Shown: positions 1-5,985, numbered from the stretch's first letter. The stretch: 8,714 bases of DNA from Bacteroidales bacterium (GCA_031286005.1 JAITVC010000044.1:1-8714), one strand, 5' to 3'. Program-made: numbers and translations. The notes: generated by a model not told the origin, from the sequence alone.

Positions 1-480
1 TTGCGCATGAATCAAATCGGCCACAGCCTCAGCCTGCGACAAATCCATTTTCCCATTAAGAAAAGCCCGTTGGGTAAATTCGCCCGCATTGGCCAAACGG
101 CAACCGTTGGCAATCAACACCTGCAAAATCTTTTGCTGAACATAGCTTGAGCCATGACAGGCTATCTCAACGATGTCCTCGCCGGTGTAAGATTTAGGGG
201 CTTGGAAGTATGTTACAACAACCTCATCAATCAGTTCTCCCTTGTGTTGGAATGTGCAGAAAGTAGCTTTACGCTCTTGCAATACAAAGTCGTCATGTCG
301 AGCGTAGTCGAGACATCCCATAGCAAGAGGATCCCTCGACTGCACCTCGCACCCCGCACCCCGCACCCTTTTACCTATAAATGGAAGCACGAATAGCACA
401 GCCCCCTCGCCCGAAACCCTAATCACAGCAAGTCCTCCCACCCCAAACGGCGTAGAAATAGCACAAATCGTATCCGACAT
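1..480 (-). CDS. mnmE: MnmE (TrmE) tRNA-modification GTPase, N-terminal part, runs off left edge
   Basis: Reading the minus strand from the ATG at 480-478 gives 160 open codons reaching the window edge. MnmE works with MnmG to install the carboxymethylaminomethyl group on U34 of certain tRNAs, using a folate-derived one-carbon unit and GTP. Visible hallmarks are the N-terminal strand MSDTICAISTPFGVGGLAVI (residues 1-20), RVSG (21-24), SYTGEDIVEIACHGSS (97-112), GEFTQRAFLNGKMDLSQAEA (133-152) and VADLIHA (153-159). These belong to the formyl-tetrahydrofolate-binding N-terminal domain; the GTPase domain lies outside the window. The start codon directly follows the hpf stop (TAAATG), implying translational coupling. 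Residues about 38-64 are an insertion relative to the family, encoded by a heptanucleotide array plus a palindrome, yet the frame stays open and conserved motifs follow. Identity is near certain; whether the full gene is intact cannot be seen. Confidence 0.95.
   Translation of the reverse strand, partial: MSDTICAISTPFGVGGLAVIRVSGEGAVLFVLPFIGKRVRGAGCEVQSRDPLAMGCLDYARHDDFVLQERKATFCTFQHKGELIDEVVVTYFQAPKSYTGEDIVEIACHGSSYVQQKILQVLIANGCRLANAGEFTQRAFLNGKMDLSQAEAVADLIHAQ
291..368 (-). repeat. Palindromic/heptanucleotide repeat element inserted in frame in mnmE
   Basis: On the minus strand, 3.7 copies of the heptamer GGTGCGR (367-342) run straight into an imperfect palindrome at 341-306. Its outer arms are AGTCGAG and CTCGACT (335-341 and 306-312), followed by a 2x2 internal loop, inner arms ATCC/GGAT (329-332 and 315-318) and a ten-base loop. 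A second GTCGAG copy lies at 297-302, four bases from the one at 307-312. The block encodes about residues 38-64 of MnmE, just where the protein is longer than the family norm as I remember it. The heptamer array recurs in non-coding DNA elsewhere in the window, which argues that this is an inserted repeat rather than native coding sequence. The outer boundaries are approximate. Confidence 0.7.
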
Positions 481-765
481 TTAAAATTTAATCTTTTCGA
501 GCTGGTTTTTGAGCGCTTCGCAAGCTTCCACGCACGCTTCTTCAAACGTTGAGGCTTGTTTGCGTGCAAACAAATCATTGCCCTTAATTTCCAAACGGAT
601 GTCAACTACTTTATTGCCATGTTCGTGGTCTTGTTCCAATTTCATGGTAATTTCTGCACCGATGACTTGCGGGGAATGTTTGACTAAACGCTGGATTTTG
701 TCTTCTACAAATTCGTTGAGTTTTTGGTCGGCCTTGAATTTTACGGCATTGATGATGATATTCAT
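481..765 (-). CDS. hpf: Ribosome hibernation promoting factor, short HPF/RaiA family
   Basis: A 94-residue protein of the HPF/YfiA (sigma-54 modulation) family, which binds the 30S decoding region and silences ribosomes in stationary phase or starvation. The pattern fits: MNIIINAVKFKADQKLNEFV at the N-terminus, a helix containing EDKIQRLVKH (about 22-31), central strands with VVDIRLEIKG (53-62), and the C-terminal helix STFEEACVEACEALKNQLEK (72-91). The length matches the short form; there is no C-terminal dimerisation domain as in long HPF. It lies 13 bases after the Xer recombinase stop, and its own stop abuts the mnmE start, so it probably sits in the middle of one transcript. No separate promoter of the TAnnTTTG type is evident in the 13-base gap. 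Family assignment is confident; the exact ribosome-dimerising behaviour is not predictable from this sequence. Confidence 0.93.
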   Translation of the reverse strand: MNIIINAVKFKADQKLNEFVEDKIQRLVKHSPQVIGAEITMKLEQDHEHGNKVVDIRLEIKGNDLFARKQASTFEEACVEACEALKNQLEKIKF

Positions 766-778
766 AATTGTATTGTTT

Positions 779-1651
779 TTATGCCCTTGGATGGGCGGTT
801 AAGTATGCTTGTTTGAGTTTTTCGATGCTATTATGAGTATACACTTGCGTTGCAGCCAAACTGCTGTGGCCAAGTAATTCTTTCACGGCATTTAAATCAG
901 CGCCATGATTCAGCAAATGCGTGGCAAAGGTATGACGCAACACGTGCGGACTGCGTTTATCAATCGGTATTTGCTGTAAAAAACGGTTAACGATTGTATA
1001 AACATGGCCACACGACAAAGTTCTATGTTTAAGATTTACCCAAAGGTTTTCGTCGGAATAGGGGAGTGTGGTCGATTTCAATTGCAGGTAGGATTCCAAC
1101 AGTTTGCAGGCGAAATCGGTTAACGGGACAATGCGTTCTTTATTGCGTTTGCCCAATACTTTGATGGTTTTTTGTGGTAAATTCAGATCACTACGTTTGA
1201 GATTAACCAACTCCGACACACGCAAGCCGGTAGCATATAGCAGTTCAACGATAAGGCGGTTGCGCATGCTTTCAAAATTACTTTCATCATAAGTTTTGGA
1301 AAGCAGTTCGTTGAGTTGGCGTTCTTCAACATAAACCGGCAAACGTTTTTGGGGTTTGGGCGAAACGGCTCCCAACGTAGGATTTTGTGTGATTAAACCT
1401 TGTTTAAGTTGGTAGCGGTAAAACGATTTGAGCGTTGAAAGTTTGCGGTTGACACTGGTTGCCGACAGTCCATCGTTGATTAATTCAGCCAGCCAAGTGC
1501 GGACTTGTGGAGTTTTTACAACATTCCAATCATCAGTATCATAAGCGCTCTTCAAAAACGCACCAAATTGAAGCAAATCGTTGTGATAAGCTTCTATCGT
1601 GTGCTTGGAATAGCGCTTCTCGGAATTTAAATATTGTAAAAATTCATCCAT
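779..1651 (-). CDS. xerC: XerC/XerD-family tyrosine recombinase
   Basis: A 290-residue site-specific tyrosine recombinase, most likely for chromosome dimer resolution at dif. The N-terminal SAM-like core-binding domain occupies about residues 1-90 and the catalytic domain about 105-290. All catalytic residues are present, numbered from the ATG: R144 (TGLRVSEL), K168 (GKRNKER), H236 and R239 (HVLRHTFATH), H262 (LGHSS) and nucleophile Y271 (VYTH). The frame extends three codons upstream to a TTG at 1660, but I prefer the ATG at 1651 because that TTG forms part of a TAACTTTG promoter-like element. The gene lies between rpsU and hpf, an arrangement common in Bacteroidota and typical of a housekeeping Xer rather than an integrase; no prophage or integron features are nearby. 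Whether it is the XerC or XerD functional equivalent cannot be decided, so the symbol is tentative. Confidence 0.92.
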   Translation of the reverse strand: MDEFLQYLNSEKRYSKHTIEAYHNDLLQFGAFLKSAYDTDDWNVVKTPQVRTWLAELINDGLSATSVNRKLSTLKSFYRYQLKQGLITQNPTLGAVSPKPQKRLPVYVEERQLNELLSKTYDESNFESMRNRLIVELLYATGLRVSELVNLKRSDLNLPQKTIKVLGKRNKERIVPLTDFACKLLESYLQLKSTTLPYSDENLWVNLKHRTLSCGHVYTIVNRFLQQIPIDKRSPHVLRHTFATHLLNHGADLNAVKELLGHSSLAATQVYTHNSIEKLKQAYLTAHPRA

Positions 1652-1657
1652 ACGAAA

Positions 1658-1665
1658 CAAAGTTA
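1658..1665 (-). promoter_or_regulatory. Possible -7 element (TAACTTTG) for xer-hpf-mnmE
   Basis: TAACTTTG matches the Bacteroidota -7 consensus TAnnTTTG and ends seven bases before the recombinase ATG. No TTTG/TTG stands at the expected 19-20 base distance upstream, because that stretch is the T-tract of the rpsU terminator, so the match is only partial. If used, transcription would start at or very near the ATG, giving a nearly leaderless message. Confidence 0.4.
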
Positions 1666-1680
1666 CGAAAAAAAAGTCGA

Positions 1681-1707
1681 AAAAAAAAATCGCCGTGCAG
1701 CGATTTT
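1681..1707 (-). terminator. Rho-independent terminator after rpsU
   Basis: On the minus strand an 8-bp perfect stem, AAAATCGC/GCGATTTT (1700-1707 and 1686-1693), closes a six-base loop and is followed by an uninterrupted T run ending near 1681, with a second T-tract just beyond. It starts 28 bases after the rpsU stop and separates rpsU from the recombinase gene, suggesting rpsU is mainly monocistronic. The stem is followed by a T run on the plus strand too, but no plus-strand gene reaches it. Confidence 0.88.
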
Positions 1708-1735
1708 CTTTTTTTGGGTTGTTTAGCTTTGAAAC

Positions 1736-1939
1736 CTACATCATGCTTTCTTCGGCTGCTTGGCGCAAACCTTGAACGTAGATAGCTTTCAAACGTTGTT
1801 CCCGGGCAATTACCGACGGTTTGTCGAATTGTTTGCGTCTACGCAACTCTTTAATTACGCCTGTTTTTTCAAATTTGCGTTTGAGTTTTTTTAATCCGCG
1901 ATCAATGTTTTCGCCCTCTTTCATTGGAACTACGATCAT
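1736..1939 (-). CDS. rpsU: Small ribosomal subunit protein bS21
   Basis: A 67-residue bS21, a late-joining 30S protein near the anti-Shine-Dalgarno end of 16S rRNA that helps recognise mRNA starts. Features are the start MIVVPMKEGENIDRGLKKLK, the basic helix KRKFEKTGVIKELRRRKQF (20-38), and a helical tail ending EESMM that is slightly longer than many bS21 proteins. The frame is open upstream, but ATG 1939 is chosen because bS21 proteins of this phylum start MIVVP and because GAAAGGA and AAAGG sit just before it. Such purine-rich sites are otherwise rare in this window. In Bacteroidota, where the anti-SD is sequestered on the ribosome with help from bS21, an SD on rpsU has been linked to autoregulation; applying that here is inference. 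It has its own promoter at 1993-2024 and a terminator at 1681-1707. Confidence 0.96.
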   Translation of the reverse strand: MIVVPMKEGENIDRGLKKLKRKFEKTGVIKELRRRKQFDKPSVIAREQRLKAIYVQGLRQAAEESMM

Positions 1940-1947
1940 ACTAAATA

Positions 1948-1966
1948 CCTTTTTCCTTTCGTTTAA
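1948..1966 (-). promoter_or_regulatory. Shine-Dalgarno region of rpsU
   Basis: The minus strand reads GAAAGGAAAAAGG before the rpsU ATG; GAAAGGA matches the extended SD core and AAAGG lies eight bases from the ATG. The other genes here (GT2, gmhA, xer, the M3 peptidase) have AT-rich leaders without such a motif. This contrast supports a role in SD-dependent control of rpsU, which is known in the phylum. Confidence 0.6.
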
Positions 1967-1992
1967 GTGAATAATTTTTTGAAATTGAAGTG

Positions 1993-2024
1993 CAAAGGTA
2001 CGACTTTTTTCTGAATTGGCCAAA
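1993..2024 (-). promoter_or_regulatory. Bacteroidota-type promoter of rpsU
   Basis: Minus strand: TTTG at 2024-2021, a 20-base spacer, then TACCTTTG at 2000-1993 followed by CA. This is a full match to the primary sigma-factor consensus of Bacteroidota. The predicted start of transcription, near 1987, gives a leader of roughly 45-50 bases. Confidence 0.85.
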
Positions 2025-2038
2025 TTTTTTTTAGGCCA
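2017..2038. repeat. Inverted repeat overlapping the rpsU -33 element
   Basis: TGGCC at 2017-2021 pairs with GGCCA at 2034-2038, extended by AAA/TTT next to an A/T tract, so the rpsU -33 TTTG lies inside one arm. Neither strand has a T run after the repeat, so it is a poor intrinsic terminator for the peptidase gene. It could be an operator or chance; no regulator is identified. Confidence 0.35.
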
Positions 2039-2061
2039 CTTCTAATTGACTGTCTAAATGA

Positions 2062-4167
2062 TTATTTTTCCAATCCCCGATTCCGTAACAACGCATTCAC
2101 ATCAGGTTCTTTGCCTCGGAAATTTTTATACAAGATCATTGCATCTTCAATACCGCCGCGAGCAAAAATTTCATAGCGCAATTTATTGGCTAAATCTGGA
2201 TCAAAGACATTCTTCTTCTCCAAAAATGCCTCAAAAGCGTCGCTATCTAATTGTTCCGCCCAAATATACATATAATAACCGGCCGTATATCCACCCGTAA
2301 ATGTGTGCGTGAAATACGTGCTGCGATAACGTGGCGGAATTTGTGAAATCAAACCGTATTTATCCAAAGCAGATTTTTCGAATTTCTCAATATCCAAATC
2401 TTTTGGAATTTCTTTCAGCAAATGATATTCCATATCCAACAAGGAAGCAGCCAAGAATTCAGTGGTTGCAAACCCTTGTCCATACATCTCGTTTTGTGCG
2501 ATTTTTTTTACCAATGCGGAAGGAATCGCAGCATCGGTTTTGTAATGTTTGGCATACACTTTCAACACCTCCGGTTCAAAAGTCCAATGTTCCATAATTT
2601 GCGATGGAAATTCGCCAAAATCACGTTGAGTACCACTTGTTCCACGATATTTGGTTTCTCTGAACAAATGATTTAAAGCGTGTCCGAATTCATGGAAAAA
2701 TGTATTGGCTTCGTCTGTTGTTAGCAAAGCTGGTTTATCACCGGAAGGACGTGTGAAATTACAAGCAATAGTAATAATCGGCGGCACACGTTGTCCTGTT
2801 TTATCATCAAAACTTTGCGCACGATACGAACCGCACCAAGCGCCGCCGTTTTTCATGCCAGGACGTGGGTGCATATCCATATAAATCACCGCCAATGTTG
2901 TTTGTCCGTCTTTGTCTTTCACTTCCCAAGCCGTGGCTTCGGAGTGGGGAACAGGCATGTTTTTCAATTCGGAAAACGTGATGCCCCAAAGGCGATTACA
3001 AACATAAAAGATACCTTCACGCACATTTTCCAATTGGAAGTATTGACGGATTTCTTCTTGATTGATATTGTATTTTTGCAGTTTCGATTTATTGAAGAAA
3101 TAACGCCAATCCGATGCGGTAGCAGGCAAAGCCACATTTTGTTTCTTCATAACAGATTCAATATCTCTCAACTCGTTTTTAGCCATTGTTAATGAAGGAG
3201 TCCACATTTTATTCAAGAATGTCATCACCGTTTCCGGGTCTTTCGACATGCGGTCTTCAATGGCCATTTGTGCGTAGGTTTCATAACCCATCAATTTGGC
3301 ACGTTCCAAGCGCAACGTGATCAATTTTTTGATTATATCCTTATTATCTTGCGCATTGTTATGATTGGCACGATTGAGGTAGGCATCCAATATTTCCGTA
3401 CGAAATTCGCGATCATTGGCATTTCCCAAAAACGGCATAATACTTGGATTATCCAGACCAAAACAATAGGCATTTACCTCATTGGCTTTTTTTGCGCGGG
3501 ATTGTGCTTCATTCAACATAGCATCCGTCAAGCCGGAAAGTCTATTCTTGTCGCTCGTTTTTAATGTGTAAGCAGCAGTTTCGGCCAATAAATTCTGACC
3601 GAATTGCAACTGCAAAGCCGCCAATTCACTATTGATTTTACGAAGCTGTTCTTGCTTATCGGCTGGCAAATCCGCACCACTGCGAACGAAACGACGATAA
3701 GTATTTTCCAGCAATTTCTTTTGTTCTATGTTCAGATTCAGATTATCTTTTTGAGCATAAACAACTTTTACACGTTGGAACAATAGGGGATTCAAGCTAA
3801 TATCATCACGGTGCTTACTCATCATCGGTGAAAATTGCCGTGCCAATTTTTGTAATTCAGGATTATTATTGACACTCGAAATCCCTCCAAATACAGGCGT
3901 TACCTTACGGAGTAATTCGCCCGATCTATCCATTGCAACAATGGTATTTTCAAACGTAGGCGCTTCGGGGTTCCGAATAATCGCCCAAATTTCAGAGGCT
4001 TCTTCTGCCATTCCGGCTTGGTAGGCAGGCATAAAATGTTCTACTTTGATTTCGTTGAACGGCGGAACGCCAAACGGTGTTTTCCATTCTTTAAAAAATG
4101 GATTGTCTTGAGAAAACCCTTGTAAGCTCGCGAGAGCCATAAGAGAAAAGGTTAAAAGCGATTTCAT
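2062..4167 (-). CDS. dcp: Exported M3-family zinc peptidase, peptidyl-dipeptidase Dcp-like
   Basis: A 701-residue M3 metallopeptidase, close to the usual Dcp length. A signal peptide is visible (residues 1-20, MKSLLTFSLMALASLQGFSQ, cleavage probably near SQ|DN) with no lipobox cysteine, so the enzyme is probably periplasmic, unlike cytoplasmic E. coli Dcp. The zinc site is HEFGH at 492-496, with the third ligand probably E519 in RDFGEFPSQIMEHW (515-528). The C-terminal substrate-binding block YRSTYFTHTFTGGYTAGYYM is also present. The family removes dipeptides from the C-termini of oligopeptides or cleaves short peptides. The ATG is preceded by a good promoter (4195-4225) and no SD. The gene ends about 120 bases before the rpsU start and looks monocistronic. 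Oligopeptidase A is the main alternative, but the sequence resembles Dcp more. Confidence 0.93.
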   Translation of the reverse strand: MKSLLTFSLMALASLQGFSQDNPFFKEWKTPFGVPPFNEIKVEHFMPAYQAGMAEEASEIWAIIRNPEAPTFENTIVAMDRSGELLRKVTPVFGGISSVNNNPELQKLARQFSPMMSKHRDDISLNPLLFQRVKVVYAQKDNLNLNIEQKKLLENTYRRFVRSGADLPADKQEQLRKINSELAALQLQFGQNLLAETAAYTLKTSDKNRLSGLTDAMLNEAQSRAKKANEVNAYCFGLDNPSIMPFLGNANDREFRTEILDAYLNRANHNNAQDNKDIIKKLITLRLERAKLMGYETYAQMAIEDRMSKDPETVMTFLNKMWTPSLTMAKNELRDIESVMKKQNVALPATASDWRYFFNKSKLQKYNINQEEIRQYFQLENVREGIFYVCNRLWGITFSELKNMPVPHSEATAWEVKDKDGQTTLAVIYMDMHPRPGMKNGGAWCGSYRAQSFDDKTGQRVPPIITIACNFTRPSGDKPALLTTDEANTFFHEFGHALNHLFRETKYRGTSGTQRDFGEFPSQIMEHWTFEPEVLKVYAKHYKTDAAIPSALVKKIAQNEMYGQGFATTEFLAASLLDMEYHLLKEIPKDLDIEKFEKSALDKYGLISQIPPRYRSTYFTHTFTGGYTAGYYMYIWAEQLDSDAFEAFLEKKNVFDPDLANKLRYEIFARGGIEDAMILYKNFRGKEPDVNALLRNRGLEK

Positions 4168-4194
4168 AGCGTTTGTTTTTTTAGATTAGTTTTG

Positions 4195-4225
4195 CAAATA
4201 TACTAATTTTTTTTCAATCTACAAG
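4195..4225 (-). promoter_or_regulatory. Promoter of the M3 peptidase gene
   Basis: Minus strand: CTTG at 4225-4222, a 19-base spacer, then TATATTTG at 4202-4195 followed by CA. This fits the Bacteroidota consensus and places the transcription start about 20-25 bases before the ATG at 4167. Confidence 0.75.
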
Positions 4226-4234
4226 GTTAGTGCT

Positions 4235-4266
4235 AAAAAAAAATAATGCATTGGTTATGTTTTTTT
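4235..4266. repeat. A/T-rich inverted repeat between divergent promoters
   Basis: An A-tract plus ATAA (4236-4246) pairs with TTAT plus a T-tract (4255-4266) around an eight-base loop, with G4259 bulged. It lies midway between the divergent -33 elements of the peptidase gene and the unknown exported protein. It may be bent DNA or a binding site; the long A and T runs also make chance pairing plausible. Confidence 0.3.
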
Positions 4267-4274
4267 CTGAAAAA

Positions 4275-4306
4275 TTTGGTTTGTTAAATTTTTTTTCTTA
4301 ATTTTG
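4275..4306 (+). promoter_or_regulatory. Promoter of the DUF6624-like gene
   Basis: TTTG at 4275-4278, a 20-base spacer, then TAATTTTG at 4299-4306 match the Bacteroidota consensus. The predicted start near 4312 leaves an unusually long leader of about 120 bases before the ATG at 4432. That leader holds a short open frame (4344-4427, 27 codons plus stop). Confidence 0.7.
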
Positions 4307-4431
4307 TGGTGTCGGGGGGATTAGTTTAACTCAACTTGATTGGATGATAAGTACTTTATACAACGTTCATTTTTTTACGCTTCGCAATGCCACTTTCAAA
4401 AATACTGTTATTAATATAAATCCCTAAAACT

Positions 4432-5430
4432 ATGAAGTTAAAATTTATCATCCTACAATTGTTTGTGGCAAATAGTGTTTTTGCACAACTTCCCCAACTA
4501 CGTCCCGAAGTCGTTGAATTGTATCGACTACAAGATATTGCTAAACAGTCGCGCATCTTAAATTCAGATGATATTGTTGAAAAGCATGAAGCCTTTTTCA
4601 ATCATCCTCTTTTTGATGAAATCGCGTTTGGAATTGAATACATAAACTTAGCAGAGGTATTGCTAATACAAGGGGAACGTGAAAAAGCAGAAAATTATTT
4701 TTTGAAAGCGGCACAAAGATTAGAATATATAAGCACGTCAAATAGGTTTGAATCCATTTTTGACAAACGAGCGACGGGGTGGTCATGGGATACAGTGTTT
4801 TTAATTCCAAGAACTCCTGAAAATATTAGATTCAAGGAAAGGGTATTAGAAAAGATTCTTAGGATTGAAAAAAAACGAATCGTAGATCCTCGAATTATGT
4901 CTATTGCACAAGAATTGGAAGAATTGAAAGAAAAAGATCAAGCCATTCGCTGGGTGGGTGATCCCTCGTTTTCTGATTTTTCGAGCGGAATAGATTCAGC
5001 AACCATTTATCGAATAATAGAACTGACTAAAAAAAACTTTAGCAAGAAGGAGGTTGATTCTATAATGAGGGTAGTTGATTCTTCAAACATTTACAGAATC
5101 ATAGAATTGATTAAAGAAAATCCCGATATTGATATTTTGCGTGTAATAAGAGGAAGATCTGAAAACCCTACAGCGCTTGTCTTATGGCACACGTTGAGAC
5201 TCAAGGTACGATATGCGAGAGTAGCATGGTTATTTTTTGAGCCTTATTTTCGAAAGCAAGCAGAGAATGGAAAAGGTTTGGAATATTGTTATTGGTACGA
5301 TGCGTATTGTTGGCATATAAAAGCAGATCTCGCATATTATGGCGTGTATTCTTCTGAAGGGGATACTGAAGATATTAAACAAATGAACGAAAGACGAGAA
5401 AAAGTAGGCCTACTGCCTTTAAGTCGTTAA
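4432..5430 (+). CDS. Exported protein of unknown function, DUF6624-like C-terminal half, internal tandem duplication
   Basis: A 332-residue protein of unknown function. Residues 1-18 (MKLKFIILQLFVANSVFA) form a clear signal peptide with an AxA-type cut before QLPQ and no lipobox, so it is probably periplasmic or secreted. Residues about 65-100 (LAEVLLIQGEREKAENYFLK) resemble a single TPR-like helical pair. From about residue 160 the layout recalls the DUF6624 family: EELKEKDQAIRW, then NIYRIIELIKEN, a helix with LWHTL, a YCYWYDAYCW segment, YYG and a closing NERREKVGLLPL. This match is from memory and moderate. A 28-residue tandem duplication occurs at 188-215 and 216-243, both starting DSxxIYRIIEL. 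The gene is AT-rich, stands alone between two long intergenic regions, has its own promoter and shows no SD. No catalytic residues can be named. Confidence 0.8.
   Translation: MKLKFIILQLFVANSVFAQLPQLRPEVVELYRLQDIAKQSRILNSDDIVEKHEAFFNHPLFDEIAFGIEYINLAEVLLIQGEREKAENYFLKAAQRLEYISTSNRFESIFDKRATGWSWDTVFLIPRTPENIRFKERVLEKILRIEKKRIVDPRIMSIAQELEELKEKDQAIRWVGDPSFSDFSSGIDSATIYRIIELTKKNFSKKEVDSIMRVVDSSNIYRIIELIKENPDIDILRVIRGRSENPTALVLWHTLRLKVRYARVAWLFFEPYFRKQAENGKGLEYCYWYDAYCWHIKADLAYYGVYSSEGDTEDIKQMNERREKVGLLPLSR
4993..5121 (+). repeat. Internal tandem duplication in the DUF6624-like gene
   Basis: Bases 4993-5037 and 5077-5121 are offset by 84 nt (28 codons). I count 35 of 45 bases identical, encoding DSATIYRIIELTKKN and DSSNIYRIIELIKEN. 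Substitutions fall mostly at third positions or give conservative changes, so the copies have diverged under protein-level constraint. Confidence 0.75.
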
Positions 5431-5520
5431 GAAAAGTTGAAGGTTAAAAATTTAGGCGTTATTTTATTTTGAGGTACAGGTTCAGAATAGTTTTCAACCC
5501 AACCCATCCGGCCATGCTCA

Positions 5521-5640
5521 AAAAAAAAGAAGCAGTAAATACCGTTTAAAACACAAAATCAATTCATAACGCCGAAAAAACACAAAAAGAAGCAGTAAAT
5601 AGCATTTTAAACACAGTATCAAACAATAAAGACAAAACAC
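5521..5640. repeat. Two-copy 60-nt tandem repeat
   Basis: Bases 5521-5580 and 5581-5640 align without gaps at about 45 of 60 positions. The best-kept core is AAAAAGAAGCAGTAAATA, then TTTAA, ACACA and ATC. Although 60 is a multiple of three, all plus frames contain stops, so it is not a coding repeat. Confidence 0.7.
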
Positions 5641-5796
5641 ATCAAATCCCCAAAAACCAACATCTACCACATAACCCTCACATCGGCTACCCCGCTTTAA
5701 CCATTAACTCAATACTCGTAATCTCTTAAATTTTAACACTTAACTTTTAATTCCACACCACCCTTAGCCCTTTAACTGCGAGCAAAAGCGAGCATT

Positions 5797-5828
5797 ACCT
5801 CGCCCCCCGCACCCAGCCACCTCGCCCT
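5797..5828 (-). repeat. Degenerate GGTGCGR heptamer array
   Basis: On the minus strand the stretch reads GGGCGA, GGTGGCT, GGGTGCGG, GGGGCGA, GGT, a decayed version of the heptamer array found inside mnmE and after gmhA. It is G-rich on that strand, against a strongly AT-rich background. Confidence 0.5.
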
Positions 5829-5842
5829 ATCAAGAAGCCACC

Positions 5843-5957
5843 TACAAGCTACCAAATAGGTACCAACTCCACTACAAGTCCACTACAAGTTCGGTACAGG
5901 TTATCCCCAAGTCCGTACCATCTCCGTATCAAGTCCGCTACAACTCCCGTACAAAAT
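5843..5957. repeat. Degenerate array with about 11-nt period
   Basis: TAC trinucleotides fall at 5850, 5861, 5873, 5884, 5895, 5916, 5939 and 5950, with TAT at 5927 and a decayed unit near 5906. The spacing is thus 11-12 nt, about one helical turn. Unit pattern on the plus strand: CCRCTACAAGT; two adjacent units (5871-5892) are identical. There is no open frame and no hairpin spacer structure. Confidence 0.65.
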
Positions 5958-5958
5958 C

Positions 5959-5985
5959 TTTTAATTCTTAATTTTTAATTCTTAA
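5959..5985 (+). repeat. 13-nt direct repeat upstream of GT2
   Basis: TTTTAATTCTTAA occurs at 5959-5971 and 5973-5985, a 14-nt period, ending just before the promoter of the glycosyltransferase gene. The second copy overlaps the expected -33 position. Confidence 0.7.

Noticed and set aside
291..368. Palindrome in mnmE as a sign of a pseudogene
   Set aside because: The reading frame stays open through and beyond it for the rest of the visible gene, and downstream motifs are intact, so there is no evidence of inactivation.
154..396. Plus-strand open frame of 80 codons
   Set aside because: It lies antisense to the mnmE frame, which carries unmistakable conserved motifs; part of it is heptamer repeat sequence.
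779..1651. Recombinase as part of an integrated phage or integron
   Set aside because: It sits between housekeeping genes in an arrangement common in the phylum, with no attachment repeats or phage genes nearby.
1658..1660. TTG as the recombinase start
   Set aside because: It overlaps a TAACTTTG promoter-like element, and the ATG three codons later gives the usual Xer N-terminus.
2017..2038. Intrinsic terminator for the M3 peptidase gene
   Set aside because: The stem is short and no T run follows on either strand.
2791..3192. Plus-strand open frame of 133 codons
   Set aside because: It is antisense to the M3 peptidase, has no promoter or recognisable domain, and reflects the codon pattern of the opposite strand.
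5521..5640. Possible short CRISPR array
   Set aside because: Only two units, the repeat core is imperfect, the would-be spacers also resemble each other, and no cas gene is present.
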